Part shown: positions 1-8,758 of the stretch, in pieces
How positions within the stretch are numbered: position 1 is the first letter of the stretch
Layout of the letters: each line of letters begins with the position of its first letter
DNA from: Flavobacteriales bacterium
Lineage (GTDB): Bacteria > Bacteroidota > Bacteroidia > Flavobacteriales_F > PHOS-HE28
NCBI GenBank assembly: GCA_016699575.1
Contig: CP064979.1
Coordinates: forward strand, 496,001 to 560,000
DNA length: 64,000 nucleotides
Direction: 5' to 3'
Notes under the pieces: generated by a model
The model's input: only the letters and a program-made list of their open reading frames with translations
Told to the model about the DNA's origin: nothing
The model's database searches: none
Made by a program: the position numbers and the translations under genes

Positions 1-227
1 CCTTTGGCAACCTCAAGGGCGTCTTGACCCCGGAGCAGATGTCGAAGTTGAAATCGATGCCCGCCGCTTCCTGCGAAGGCCATGGCTGCTCGCACGGCGA
101 GAAAGCCGCGGCAGGCTGTGCCAAGGACGGCGCCAAGGCCGGGTGCTGCGCTGGCAAAGCCGGAGCCACTGGCAGTGCCTCACCTGCCACCGGCAACGAA
201 CCCATCAAGACCACGATCTCGCGATGA
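1..227 (+). CDS. C-terminal end of a Cys/His-rich protein (5' end outside window)
   Basis: The reading frame is open from the first bases of the window and stops at 225-227, so this is the last 75 or so residues of a longer protein. The visible part begins with a segment containing LTPEQ, a phrase common in Spy/CpxP-like and other small periplasmic helical proteins, but this is too short to assign a family. It is followed by a low-complexity tail rich in Ala, Gly, Lys and Cys with HGCSHG and AGCC motifs, which could bind a metal. A strong terminator follows 17 bp after the stop. The TTG at 24 is probably internal rather than a start. Function unknown. Confidence 0.6.
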   Translation, partial: FGNLKGVLTPEQMSKLKSMPAASCEGHGCSHGEKAAAGCAKDGAKAGCCAGKAGATGSASPATGNEPIKTTISR

Positions 228-244
228 ACTTCCTGCACTGAATG

Positions 245-273
245 AAAAAGCCCCGGCATGACCGGGGCTTTTT
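245..273 (+). terminator. Rho-independent terminator
   Basis: Perfect 12-bp inverted repeat (245-256 with 262-273), GC-rich in its centre and flanked by A5 on the left and T5 on the right, with a 5-nt loop. The symmetry lets it end both the plus-strand gene stopping at 227 and the minus-strand gene stopping at 297. Confidence 0.9.
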
Positions 274-296
274 CGTTGGTGCTATCAGCGCCGTCA

Positions 297-1142
297 TCAC
301 TCGACAACTACCACCAAGTACTTGCTCATGCTCCAGAAGGCTTCGGGGTCATGGATCCTCAGGTCCGTGGTCCCTTCGAACGCATAGCTGCCGACCGGGT
401 GGCTGGTGACGAGCTTGGGTTTCTTGCCGCTCACGGGAATGGCCGTGGTGGTGCTCGCATCCACCTGCCTGAACCAGTCCTTGTTCAGCGCTGCCGAGTT
501 CAACTTATCGCTTCGACCTATGCCGATGAACCCACCCTCTTTGGTGAGGACCCCGTTCTCCCGTAGTTCCTTGCTGGTACCTACGCAGTACCAAGCTGAA
601 TTGAGCTTCACTTCCTGGTCAGTGGCCAGTTGATCCTTGTCGCGGTACATCTCGATGAGCGTGGCCAACGAGCTGTTGGCGCTGCTCAGTTCGTCCTTCA
701 GCGTGGTGATCTCCCCGTCTTTGGCGGCCATGGATTTCTCCAGTTCATCCACCGTGCGTTGTAGTTCGCCCAGCTCCTTTTTGTTGCCCTTCGTCTCGCG
801 CCGCATGCGGGCGATGAGCGCACGGTTCTCGTTCAACAGGGAATCAATGGCGCGGATCTCGGCCAGCATCCACTCTTCTGTGTTCCCCGAAAAACCACCG
901 TCGGAACCAGGCGGCGCCGCTAGCAGGCCTTCCTTTTCGCGGATCATGCGCAGGTTATCGCCGATGCGGTTGAACGATCCGAACAGGTCATTGATGGTGG
1001 AGTCCTTCCCGGCCGAAGATTCCACCGTGGCCTGGTGCTCCGTTTCGAGTTGCTTGTAGGGTTCGCTCTGGCGCGGGTCGGGGTCTTCACAAGCCGCGAA
1101 AGCCCCGGCGACCAGGACGGGGAATGCAAAACGGATCTTCAT
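297..1142 (-). CDS. putative coiled-coil lipoprotein
   Basis: 281 residues from the ATG at 1142. This start is preferred over the longer frame because it gives a clean signal peptide (MKIRFAFPVLVAGAFAAC) ending in a Cys, with an atypical but Bacteroidota-compatible lipobox. A long heptad-rich coiled coil fills the middle (about residues 55-180, full of Glu/Lys/Leu with DELSSANSSL-type repeats). The last 100 residues are a compact domain containing WYCVGTSKELRENGVL and SYAF, followed by a hydrophobic YLVVVVE end. Bacteroidota proteins of this layout are sometimes annotated as Cbp1-type collagen-binding adhesins; I cannot confirm that name and treat the protein as an envelope lipoprotein of unknown role. 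Confidence 0.75.
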   Translation of the reverse strand: MKIRFAFPVLVAGAFAACEDPDPRQSEPYKQLETEHQATVESSAGKDSTINDLFGSFNRIGDNLRMIREKEGLLAAPPGSDGGFSGNTEEWMLAEIRAIDSLLNENRALIARMRRETKGNKKELGELQRTVDELEKSMAAKDGEITTLKDELSSANSSLATLIEMYRDKDQLATDQEVKLNSAWYCVGTSKELRENGVLTKEGGFIGIGRSDKLNSAALNKDWFRQVDASTTTAIPVSGKKPKLVTSHPVGSYAFEGTTDLRIHDPEAFWSMSKYLVVVVE

Positions 1143-1375
1143 GCTGCAAGTATTGCGAGGTTCAACGCAGTACCGGCACTGATCAGCGTTGGCTGCCCGA
1201 AGGAATACGACGGAGAGCCTCCGGAAGTCCATGACCATCGCCGGCGCATCGCCGACCAGCGTAGCCTTCAACCCGTCCTTTGCGTAAACACTCCGTTAGT
1301 TGTTGACCTCCGCGAGTGTCCAAGAACCATCGATCCCCCGTTCCAGGCTTTCCAAGCACGATAGATTCGCGCTTG

Positions 1376-2080
1376 ATGGTGGCTCGTGTTCTTCTCTGCG
1401 GCTTCGTGCTATGCGGCTGCCTGCCAATGGCTGCTCAACGCGACGAAAGCCTCACCAAGGAATTCGCGGACCTGAGCGCCAAGGAGCGCAGCAAACTGGC
1501 CAAACAGGAAGAAGCGGCGGCGACCAACGATGCTGTTTACCAGGACTTGATGGCACGGGCGGAGAAGGATTTTGCGGCCGGGCGATACGACAATGCCCGA
1601 ACGCTCTTCCGGGAGGCTCGCGAACGACGCCCATTGAACGTCTATCCCAAAGTGAAGCTGGAGGATCTGGAAGCTCTGGTGACCAAGCGGGCAGCTGAAG
1701 AAGCCGCCAAAGCAGAACCCAACGTTGACCATATGCCCGAGCCGATCATTCCGGATACGGCAAAGGCACCTATCGTGTTCCAGGCCGCCGCGCACAGCCC
1801 CGACCCACTACCACCCACCCGGCCCAAAGCAGAGCCGAAACCCGCAGCCCTGCGTACCGAGCAACGCGCAGCACCTCCTGAAGATCCGAGTGCGCCAGTG
1901 CAGGAGGGTGAACGCGAATACGTGGAGGGCAACGCCAAAGTCCTTGAGATCGTGGTGAGAGAAGGCAAGCGCACCGTGGTGTACAAGAAAGTGAAACACC
2001 CATGGGGGCAGCTCTATTTTTTCAGGGACGGCGAGAGCATCGGCGACCGGGTTTGGCGCGAGCGTTTCGGGAACCGTTGA
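1376..2080 (+). CDS. secreted protein with TPR-like repeat and C-terminal conserved motif
   Basis: 234 residues from the ATG at 1376, chosen because a signal peptide follows at once (MVARVLLCGFVLCGCLPMAAQ). Residues 30-105 contain a TPR-like unit (ARAEKDFAAGRYDNARTLF, then NVYPKVKLEDLEALV) of the kind repeated in many Bacteroidota gliding and T9SS-associated proteins. A Pro/Ala-rich linker follows. The C-terminal 55 residues (EYVEGNAKVLEIVVREGKR to YFFRDGESI) form a conserved Tyr/Lys/Gly block seen at the end of other TPR proteins in the phylum. It is convergent with the SiaC-like gene 1 bp away. Periplasmic location is likely; specific role unknown. Confidence 0.75.
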   Translation: MVARVLLCGFVLCGCLPMAAQRDESLTKEFADLSAKERSKLAKQEEAAATNDAVYQDLMARAEKDFAAGRYDNARTLFREARERRPLNVYPKVKLEDLEALVTKRAAEEAAKAEPNVDHMPEPIIPDTAKAPIVFQAAAHSPDPLPPTRPKAEPKPAALRTEQRAAPPEDPSAPVQEGEREYVEGNAKVLEIVVREGKRTVVYKKVKHPWGQLYFFRDGESIGDRVWRERFGNR

Positions 2081-2081
2081 C

Positions 2082-2459
2082 CTAGCGCTCCACCACCCTC
2101 ACGGGCATATCCAATAGGCCTTTGTAATCGTTGCCGGCCTCTTGCATGTCGAGGTCGCCTTCCTCGAAGTACCATTCAAGCATGACTTTGCTGCCCCCGG
2201 CGGCATGCAGGTCGTCCAGCCGCTTGAAAATGTCCAAGAGGTACTTGGCGCTGCTGCTGTTGAAGTACTCCAGTTTCACCTTTACAGAGGTCTTTGCAGC
2301 CGGAGCTGAGCAGTACGCGTCGACGCGTTCCCACAAAGGACCGTAGAAGCCGTCCGCGTTCTCATGGATGCTGCACCCGGCCACTTCGAGTTCGCCCTTC
2401 GTCGGCTCGAACCGCACGGCCGGTGTCTTGGCGGTGGCTTCAATGCGCAGTGCCTCCAT
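2082..2459 (-). CDS. SiaC family (DUF1987) regulatory phosphoprotein-like protein
   Basis: 125 residues from the ATG at 2459. The order of motifs matches the SiaC/DUF1987 family: TPAVRFEPTKGELEVAG, then SIHENADGFYGPLW, then KLEYFNSSSAKYLLDIFKRLD, then an acidic VMLEWYFEEGDLDMQEAG end. In Pseudomonas SiaC is phosphorylated on a Thr by the kinase SiaB and dephosphorylated by SiaA, controlling a diguanylate cyclase. Here the equivalent position lies in the NSSS stretch. No SiaA or SiaB gene is adjacent, so the partner must be elsewhere or the protein has another use. Family assignment is confident, role inferred. Confidence 0.82.
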   Translation of the reverse strand: MEALRIEATAKTPAVRFEPTKGELEVAGCSIHENADGFYGPLWERVDAYCSAPAAKTSVKVKLEYFNSSSAKYLLDIFKRLDDLHAAGGSKVMLEWYFEEGDLDMQEAGNDYKGLLDMPVRVVER

Positions 2460-2591
2460 CACGGGCCAATGTACCGGCGCCTGCCGCATGCGAAGCCCGG
2501 ACCCACTTCCGTTACCAACCATCAGTTGTTCGGCCCAAGTCCCGTCTTAACTTCACCGGGCCCCAACCCGTCGAACCCAAAACCGATCGCC

Positions 2592-3392
2592 ATGGCCATC
2601 CGTTCCCTGTTGGTTCCCTACGATTTCAGCGATTGCGCCACCGATGCCCTGCGCGTGGCCGCCAAGATCGCACGGCTCACCGGTGCCACCATCGATGTTG
2701 TGCACGTCTACGAACAGATGACCGATTTCCACACCGGGAACCAGAAAAAGCGCGACGAGATCGAGGAAAAGCTCGAGAAGGTGCCGCACCTGCCGTTCCT
2801 CAAGGGCATTGAACTGAAGAAGTTCATGCTGAGACAATTGACCGTCACGGACATCTTCAAGAACAACAACCTATCACATGTGGACCTGGTTGTTATGGGA
2901 AGCCATGGTGCCAAGGGAGCAAAAGCGCTGGTAGGCAGCAACACGCAGAAGATCGTGCGCATAGCTCCCATGCCTGTGCTCGTCATCAAGCACCACGTGG
3001 AGGATTTCCAGGTGAAGGACCTTGTGTACGCGAGCAACTTCACCGAGGTTGACGTGGTCAAGTTCGATGCCTTCCAACCGGTGCTGGACCTCTTCGATCC
3101 CAAGGTCCATTTGCTGAAAGTGAACACGCCAAAGAGCTTTGAAAGGAGCGAAGACACGGGCAAAGCCATTGACCGCTTCCTTCAACGTCACCCATTGAAG
3201 AAGTACTCTGCCACCATCTACAACGACCTGAGCATCGAAGAGGGCATTCTCAACTTCGCCCGCAGCATCGATGCGGACATGATCGCAATGGCCACGCATG
3301 GGCGCACGGGTTTCTTCCATGTCGTGAACGGCAGCCTCACGGAGGACATCGTCAACCGGACGACCTTCCCGGTGCTGAGCGTGAAGCTCTAG
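2592..3392 (+). CDS. universal stress protein, tandem UspA domains
   Basis: 266 residues from the ATG at 2592, chosen because the Usp fold begins immediately (MAIRSLLVPYDFSDCATDAL). Two Usp domains are present. The first ends in VDLVVMGSHGAKGAKALVGS and PMPVLVIK. The second is shorter and ends in ADMIAMATHGRTGFFHVVNGS and FPVLSV. The Gly-rich ends resemble the ATP-binding G-2X-G-9X-G(S/T) motif, although the first has one residue fewer in the spacer and the second has Ala in place of the first Gly. Double-domain Usp proteins of about 270 residues are usual in Bacteroidota. Cytoplasmic stress role inferred. Confidence 0.9.
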   Translation: MAIRSLLVPYDFSDCATDALRVAAKIARLTGATIDVVHVYEQMTDFHTGNQKKRDEIEEKLEKVPHLPFLKGIELKKFMLRQLTVTDIFKNNNLSHVDLVVMGSHGAKGAKALVGSNTQKIVRIAPMPVLVIKHHVEDFQVKDLVYASNFTEVDVVKFDAFQPVLDLFDPKVHLLKVNTPKSFERSEDTGKAIDRFLQRHPLKKYSATIYNDLSIEEGILNFARSIDADMIAMATHGRTGFFHVVNGSLTEDIVNRTTFPVLSVKL

Positions 3393-3421
3393 TTGCTAGT
3401 GGCCAGTAGCCACTAGCAACT
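3391..3421. repeat. perfect 13-bp inverted repeat between convergent genes
   Basis: 13-bp arms at 3391-3403 and 3409-3421 with a 5-nt loop. The left arm overlaps the stop codon of the universal stress gene; citrate synthase ends 12 bp further on. No T run follows, so it may be a bidirectional hairpin terminator or a member of a dispersed intergenic repeat family. Confidence 0.7.
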
Positions 3422-3432
3422 GACCACTTAGG

Positions 3433-4722
3433 CTACTTCCTCTCCTTGATCGCCACGTAATCGCGCTTCGTCTTGCCGGTGTAGATCTGGCGGGGGCGGC
3501 CGATGGGTTCCTTGTTCTCCACCATCTCCTTCCATTGCGCGATCCAGCCGGGCAGGCGGCCCAGTGCGAACATCACGGTGAACATGCGCGTAGGGATACC
3601 GATGGCGCGGTAGATGATACCGCTGTAGAAGTCCACGTTCGGGTACAACTTGCGCTCAATGAAGTAATCGTCCTTCAGCGCGATCTCCTCCAGCTGCTTG
3701 GCGATATCGAGGACGGGGTCGTTCACACCCATCTTCTTCAGCACGTCATCGCAGGCCTTCTTGATGATCTGTGCACGCGGATCGAAGTTCTTGTACACAC
3801 GGTGGCCGAAGCCAAAGAGGCGGAACGGATCGTTCTTGTCCTTTGCCTTGTTCACCCACTTCTCCAGATCGCTGCCATCGTTGCGGATGGCTTCGAGCAT
3901 CTCGATCACCTCTTGGTTGGCGCCACCGTGCAAAGGGCCCCAAAGCGCGGCGATACCGGCGCTGACCGCGCTGTAAAGGTTGGCCTGACTGCTGCCCACC
4001 ATGCGCACCGTGCTGGCGCTGCAGTTCTGTTCGTGGTCGGCATGCAGGATCAGCAAAGTGTTCAGCGCGCTGGCCACATCCTTGTCCACCACGTACTCCT
4101 CTGTCGGCATGCCGAACATCATGTAGAGGAAGTTCTCTACGTAGCCCAACTTGTTGTTGGGGTACATGTACGGGTGCCCTAGATTGTTCTTGTAACTGAT
4201 GGCTGCCAGTGTCGGCATCTTGGCAATGAGGCGGAAGATCGTGCGCTCCACGTCTTTGCTCGGCCGGTGCGGGTCCTGGCTCTTGGGGTAGAACGTGCTG
4301 AGCGAGTTCACCATGGCGCTGAGGATGCCCATGGGGTGCGCGTTGTTCGGGAAGAACTCGAAGAAGCGCTTCATGTCCTCATGCACCAGCGAGTGATAGC
4401 GGATGTTGCCTTCGAACTCCTCCAGTTGCTTAGGAGTGGGCAATTCGCCGTTCAGCAGCAAGTAGCTCACCTCGATGAAGCTGCTCTTCTCGGCAAGTTG
4501 TTCTATGGGATAACCGCGGTAGCGAAGGATGCCCTCTTCACCGTCAAGGAACGTGATGGCGCTGGTGGTGGCACCGGTGTTCTTGTAGCCGAAATCCAGG
4601 GTGACGTGCCCGCTGAGGTCGCGCAACTTGGCGATGTCGATGGCCTTCTCCCCCTCCGAGCCCACGTAAACGGGCAGTTCGTAGGTCTTTCCGTCCAAGA
4701 TGATCGTGGCCTTCTCGCTCAT
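3433..4722 (-). CDS. gltA: citrate synthase (hexameric, type II)
   Basis: 429 residues, the usual length for the bacterial type II enzyme, which condenses acetyl-CoA and oxaloacetate in the first step of the TCA cycle. Catalytic residues are all visible: His265 in GPLHGGANQ, His307 in GFGHRVYKNFDPR and Asp364 in VDFYSG. The LHADHEQNCS motif near 227-236 is also intact. The N-terminal extension of about 50 residues with a beta-rich start (ATIILDGKTYELPVYVGSEG) is the domain that binds NADH in the Gram-negative hexameric form. The gene stands alone, convergent with the universal stress gene. Confidence 0.97.
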   Translation of the reverse strand: MSEKATIILDGKTYELPVYVGSEGEKAIDIAKLRDLSGHVTLDFGYKNTGATTSAITFLDGEEGILRYRGYPIEQLAEKSSFIEVSYLLLNGELPTPKQLEEFEGNIRYHSLVHEDMKRFFEFFPNNAHPMGILSAMVNSLSTFYPKSQDPHRPSKDVERTIFRLIAKMPTLAAISYKNNLGHPYMYPNNKLGYVENFLYMMFGMPTEEYVVDKDVASALNTLLILHADHEQNCSASTVRMVGSSQANLYSAVSAGIAALWGPLHGGANQEVIEMLEAIRNDGSDLEKWVNKAKDKNDPFRLFGFGHRVYKNFDPRAQIIKKACDDVLKKMGVNDPVLDIAKQLEEIALKDDYFIERKLYPNVDFYSGIIYRAIGIPTRMFTVMFALGRLPGWIAQWKEMVENKEPIGRPRQIYTGKTKRDYVAIKERK

Positions 4723-4785
4723 GGTGCTGCGCTGCTGTCGAAGTTCGGGGCTGCTGTTCTGCGCGCGGCTTCCCGCGCGGCGGCG

Positions 4786-4793
4786 CGAATTTA
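4786..4793 (-). promoter_or_regulatory. candidate Bacteroidota -7 box upstream of gltA
   Basis: Minus-strand TAAATTCG, one mismatch from the TAnnTTTG element of the Bacteroidota primary sigma factor, about 64 bp before the citrate synthase start. No clear -33 TTG was found. Weak evidence alone; similar boxes occur before other genes here. Confidence 0.3.
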
Positions 4794-4890
4794 GCCGGGC
4801 ATGCAGCGCGATCGGGAGCTGTGGACAAAAAACAGGACACGCCTTGCCCGACGTTCCGGAAGTCTTGATGGACGCGGCGTTGAACGACGA

Positions 4891-4907
4891 AGCCCCAGCT
4901 CGGGGCT
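4891..4907 (-). terminator. weak hairpin after the thioredoxin gene
   Basis: 6-bp GC-rich stem (4891-4896 with 4902-4907) and 5-nt loop, 27 bp beyond the stop of the thioredoxin-like gene. No T run, so it is only a possible terminator. Confidence 0.35.
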
Positions 4908-4933
4908 CCGTTCTGGATCGTTGATGACAGGGC

Positions 4934-5533
4934 TCACTTGCCCGTGCGGCGGCTCCTGAACTCTTGCTGGAACGCGGCCCAGTCCTTGGTTTTGTAGTGG
5001 CCTTCGCCGAAGTAGATGAGGATCGGCTCGATCTGTTCGGGCGTCACGTAGCCGGGTACCGGTGTTATCACGTTCAGGTCGCTGTCCAAATACATGATGG
5101 TGGGATAGGCGCTTACGCCCATGGCCCGCGCCAATTGGTGGGTTCCGTTGCGGCCGCCTTGCCCGGCCCGGTAGTCGGGGTTGCTGAAGTCCTGGCCTTT
5201 GAACTTCACAGGTTCAGGACCCTCCGCGTTGAACTTCACGCAGTGGAAGTATTTGTTCATCAACGCCACGGTCTGCGGATCGGTGAAGGTCTTCGCTGAG
5301 AGCATTTTGCATGGGCCGCACCACTCGGTGTAAACGTCCATGAGAATGGGCTTGGGGTCCTTCTTGGCCGCTTCTTGGGCTTCAGTGATGGTCACCCACT
5401 TGACTTTCGGGGTCTCGACGGGTGTTTGCTCCGCCTCGGCCGGGGCGGGCAGCACTTCGGTGACCGGCTCGGTGCGGCCTTGGGCCAGCGACCACAAGGG
5501 CAAAATGAGGAGGGAAAAAGCGATGGGTCGCAT
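4934..5533 (-). CDS. secreted thioredoxin-fold protein
   Basis: 199 residues from the ATG at 5533; the start three codons upstream is also possible. The N-terminus is a signal peptide (MRPIAFSLLILPLWSLAQG) followed by a Pro/Glu/Thr-rich linker to about residue 42. The thioredoxin domain carries the redox motif CGPC at 72-75 in VYTEWCGPCKM and a cis-Pro loop in VSAYPTIMYL. Membership of the thioredoxin family and export are clear. It probably acts as a periplasmic disulfide reductase. It lies 50 bp downstream of a peptide-transporter gene on the same strand. Confidence 0.88.
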   Translation of the reverse strand: MRPIAFSLLILPLWSLAQGRTEPVTEVLPAPAEAEQTPVETPKVKWVTITEAQEAAKKDPKPILMDVYTEWCGPCKMLSAKTFTDPQTVALMNKYFHCVKFNAEGPEPVKFKGQDFSNPDYRAGQGGRNGTHQLARAMGVSAYPTIMYLDSDLNVITPVPGYVTPEQIEPILIYFGEGHYKTKDWAAFQQEFRSRRTGK

Positions 5534-5583
5534 GGTGAGCATTCGGTTGGGCGCGGTCACCAATGACCGTGCCGGGTTGGGGA

Positions 5584-7068
5584 TCAGTGGATGCCGTGCA
5601 TCCACTTCTTCAAGATGGGACTTAGCAGTAGGATAAGGATGCCTGCCCCGAGTGAGATGTACGCAATGTCCTGGAATACTCCGCTGTAGATGGCCAAGGA
5701 CTCCACGGGTGGTAAAGTGCTCTCACCGTCCACAGTGGGCATGGCCATCATGGCACCGACTTTCCCAGCGACGAATTGGCCAAATGCAGAAGCCAGGAAC
5801 CAAGCCCCCATCATCATCCCGACCAGTTTTGCGGGCGAGAGCTTCGTTATCATGCTCAACCCGATCGGTGAGAGGCACAACTCTCCGCTGGAGAGGAACA
5901 TGTATCCAAGCACGAAGTAGATCAGCGGCACCATCCCATTATCGGAGAACTTGCCACCGAGGATGAACATGTAGAAGCCGAGCGCCAATTGCAAGAAAGC
6001 CAAGCCGAATTTCATCGGTGTATTCGGCTCGATTCGCCGACTGCTCAGCCATACCCAGAGCACGGCAAAGACAGGGCTCAGCAGGATGACCAGCAAGGGG
6101 TTGACCCCGTTGTTCACGGCTGCTGCGCTCTCCTGTCCGCCGAACAGTGAAAGATCCACGTTCCGCAACGCATAAAGGTTCAATGAACCACCAGCCTGCT
6201 CATAAAAGCCCCAGAAGAGCACGCTAAAGAAGATCATCGCAATTGCCGCGAACATCATCTGCTTGGCCGCGCGCTCCTTTTGGCTGAACGCCAAGTACAG
6301 GAGATATACGAGGGCGGCAATGCCCAGAGGATTGAAAACGTAGTCCATCACTTTGTAGTACCAAAGCGTTGCGGCAAAGACGGGGATGCAGCAAACCGCC
6401 AACAGGTAAACAGAACGGTCGGCACGAAGCCCGATGAACGAAGGTCGCGACAGTGCACTCTCGTCTGCAGCTTCGCCCTTGCCCTCCAACAGGTGTTTGC
6501 CTTTGTTGAAAACGAACAAGCCGACGATCATGAAGATGCCCGCCAAGCCGAAGCCCAAATGCCAGTTGATCTGTTGTCCGACATACCCACAAGCAAGGCC
6601 CCCGAACAATGCTCCGACGTTGATGCCCATATAGAAGAGTGAGAAACCGGAATCGCGGCGCGGGTCATTCTCGGCGTAGAGCTTTCCAACGATGCTGCTG
6701 ATGTTCGGCTTGAAGAAGCCATTGCCCACTACGATGAAACCCATCCCCACATAGAAAGCGACCTCGCTCGGTATCGCCATCACGAAACTGCCCAAGGCCA
6801 TCACGATCCCCCCAAAGACAATGCTCCTGCGGAACCCGAGCAGGCGGTCGGCGAGCATTCCACCGAACAAGGGCATGGCGTACACCAATGCTTGGTAGCT
6901 CCCGTAAATGTGGTTGGCCTTCGCGTCCGGGTAGAACAACTGGCTCGTCATGAACAGTATGAGCAGTGCGCGCATACCATAAAAGGTGAAGCGCTCCCAC
7001 ATCTCCGTGAAGAAGAGCATGTAGAGCGCTTTGGGGTGCCCTGTTATTCCATCAAGCAGTTTGGCCAT
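5584..7068 (-). CDS. POT/PTR-family proton-dependent peptide transporter, copy 1
   Basis: 494 residues with about 12-14 hydrophobic segments. POT signatures are present: EMWERFTFYGMRALL near residue 22 (the ExxERFxYY proton-coupling motif) and LFYMGINVGALFGG near 145 (the FYxxIN motif). The family couples uptake of di- and tripeptides to proton entry at the inner membrane. It ends in KKWMHGIH, nearly the same as copy 3 (KKWMHGIN), showing that these two are close paralogs. It is the last of three tandem POT genes on the minus strand, 22 bp after copy 2, consistent with one operon. Confidence 0.94.
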   Translation of the reverse strand: MAKLLDGITGHPKALYMLFFTEMWERFTFYGMRALLILFMTSQLFYPDAKANHIYGSYQALVYAMPLFGGMLADRLLGFRRSIVFGGIVMALGSFVMAIPSEVAFYVGMGFIVVGNGFFKPNISSIVGKLYAENDPRRDSGFSLFYMGINVGALFGGLACGYVGQQINWHLGFGLAGIFMIVGLFVFNKGKHLLEGKGEAADESALSRPSFIGLRADRSVYLLAVCCIPVFAATLWYYKVMDYVFNPLGIAALVYLLYLAFSQKERAAKQMMFAAIAMIFFSVLFWGFYEQAGGSLNLYALRNVDLSLFGGQESAAAVNNGVNPLLVILLSPVFAVLWVWLSSRRIEPNTPMKFGLAFLQLALGFYMFILGGKFSDNGMVPLIYFVLGYMFLSSGELCLSPIGLSMITKLSPAKLVGMMMGAWFLASAFGQFVAGKVGAMMAMPTVDGESTLPPVESLAIYSGVFQDIAYISLGAGILILLLSPILKKWMHGIH

Positions 7069-7090
7069 GATATCTCTTCAAAAGGGTGTC

Positions 7091-8722
7091 CTACTTCTTC
7101 TCCGGTATGATCCTGTTCAACCACCGCAGCATGACGAACATGATGACGGTGGCGCCCATCAGTAGGCCGAAGTTGACCAGGAAGAAGTCCGACTTGTCCG
7201 GGTAGTTGTCCCACAAACTGGCGAGGATGCCGCTCAGCTTGTTGCCGATGCTGGTGCTCAGGAACCAGCCGCCCATCATCAGCGCGGTGAGGCGCTGCGG
7301 GCTCACCTTGCTCACGAGCGAAAGGCCCATTGGACTGAGGCACAGTTCGCCCACGGTGATGACACCGTAGCTGGCAATGATCCACCACGACGAAGCTTTG
7401 ACAGCGCCATTGCTGCACACCTGCACCGCCCAAACCATAACGAGCGTCGACAGCGCTGATATGAACAGGCCCCAACCGATCTTACTCGCGGTGGTGGGCT
7501 CCTTGCCGCGCTTGCGCAGAAAGGCGAAGAAGGCCACCACAACGGGTGTCAAGAGCACGACCCAGAGCGGGTTGATGGACTGGTAGATCTCCGTGTTGAG
7601 GATGTAGGCAGGCTCACCCTCGGGCGGCAACAGCTCTGCCTGAATGTTCTTGTAGTACACGGGCTTGGCCTGCTCCATCACCTCCTTCCCATCCTCCTTC
7701 ACCACCTTGAACTTGTCGTCGTAAGCGACCACGGTATCAACGGCGTTCACTGGTTTCTCCACCAAGTAGAGTGCATCGGCAGCGGGCACTACGGCTGCCG
7801 GAAGTTCACGATCGGTGTAGAACTGCGCCCATGTGGTGAGCGCTGTGCCGTTCTGTTTGAAGACGGCCCAGAAAGCGATGCTCACCGCGAAGATGCTGAG
7901 CAAGGCCACCAGCGGCTTCTTGTCTTCCGCACTGGCCTTCAGGTAGAGTGTGACGAAGAAGAGGATGACCGGGATGGTGGCGAAAATGAACGCATCGGTA
8001 CTGTCGCTGCCGAACACATTGTCCGGGATGAACCACGCGCCAATGCCCACGGCAACGGCCGGCAACAGGACGGTTGAGAAGATCCTCAGCAGCGACATGT
8101 CTTCCTTCTGCGCAGGCTTCAGCACGTTCGCGTGGCGGTAATGCTTCAGCCCGTAGTAGAAGACCGCAAGCCCGATGAACATGCCCACGCCCGCCGTCGC
8201 GAACGCATAGCCCCAGCCGAACCGGTTGCGCATGTAGGCCGCGAACAGATTGCAGATGCAGGCACCCACGTTGATACCCATGTAGAAGATGTTGTAGCCG
8301 CTGTCCTTCTGCGCGCGGTATTGGTCTTCGTTGTAGAGGTTGCCGAGCAGCGTACTGATGTTCGGTTTGAAGAATCCGTTGCCCACAATGATGAGGGCCA
8401 GCGAGATGTAGAAAGCCGTCATGCCCGGCAGCGCCAAGCCCAGATAACCCAGCCCCATCAGCGTTCCCCCGATGTAGATGGACCGTGTGTAGCCGAGCAA
8501 CCGGTCAGCCAGCAGACCACCCAGGAACGGCGTGAGGAAGACGAAGGCGATGAAGGTCCCGTAGATGTCGGCGGCTTCAGCGCGCGTCATCCCTTTGCCG
8601 CCGGTGAGTTCCGGATCGGTGAGGTACAACTGGAAGATGCCGATCATCAAATAGTACCCGAACCGTTCCCACATCTCGGTGAGGAACAGGAAGGGCAGCG
8701 CGGCGGGGTGCTTGCGCTCCAT
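7091..8722 (-). CDS. POT/PTR-family proton-dependent peptide transporter, copy 2
   Basis: 543 residues, polytopic, with EMWERFGYYLMIGIF near residue 17 and FYMGINVGACICN near 145. It differs from its neighbours in having a hydrophilic insertion of about 80 residues between two late membrane segments (from FYTDRELPAAVV to ILNTEIYQSINP), rich in Val, Lys and Glu and probably periplasmic. Insertions of this kind are seen in some Bacteroidota POT proteins. The substrate is expected to be small peptides. It lies between copies 1 and 3, with gaps of 22 and 36 bp. Confidence 0.93.
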   Translation of the reverse strand: MERKHPAALPFLFLTEMWERFGYYLMIGIFQLYLTDPELTGGKGMTRAEAADIYGTFIAFVFLTPFLGGLLADRLLGYTRSIYIGGTLMGLGYLGLALPGMTAFYISLALIIVGNGFFKPNISTLLGNLYNEDQYRAQKDSGYNIFYMGINVGACICNLFAAYMRNRFGWGYAFATAGVGMFIGLAVFYYGLKHYRHANVLKPAQKEDMSLLRIFSTVLLPAVAVGIGAWFIPDNVFGSDSTDAFIFATIPVILFFVTLYLKASAEDKKPLVALLSIFAVSIAFWAVFKQNGTALTTWAQFYTDRELPAAVVPAADALYLVEKPVNAVDTVVAYDDKFKVVKEDGKEVMEQAKPVYYKNIQAELLPPEGEPAYILNTEIYQSINPLWVVLLTPVVVAFFAFLRKRGKEPTTASKIGWGLFISALSTLVMVWAVQVCSNGAVKASSWWIIASYGVITVGELCLSPMGLSLVSKVSPQRLTALMMGGWFLSTSIGNKLSGILASLWDNYPDKSDFFLVNFGLLMGATVIMFVMLRWLNRIIPEKK

Positions 8723-8758
8723 CGGTCAATGCATCAGATCAAAAGGACGCCCACGCGA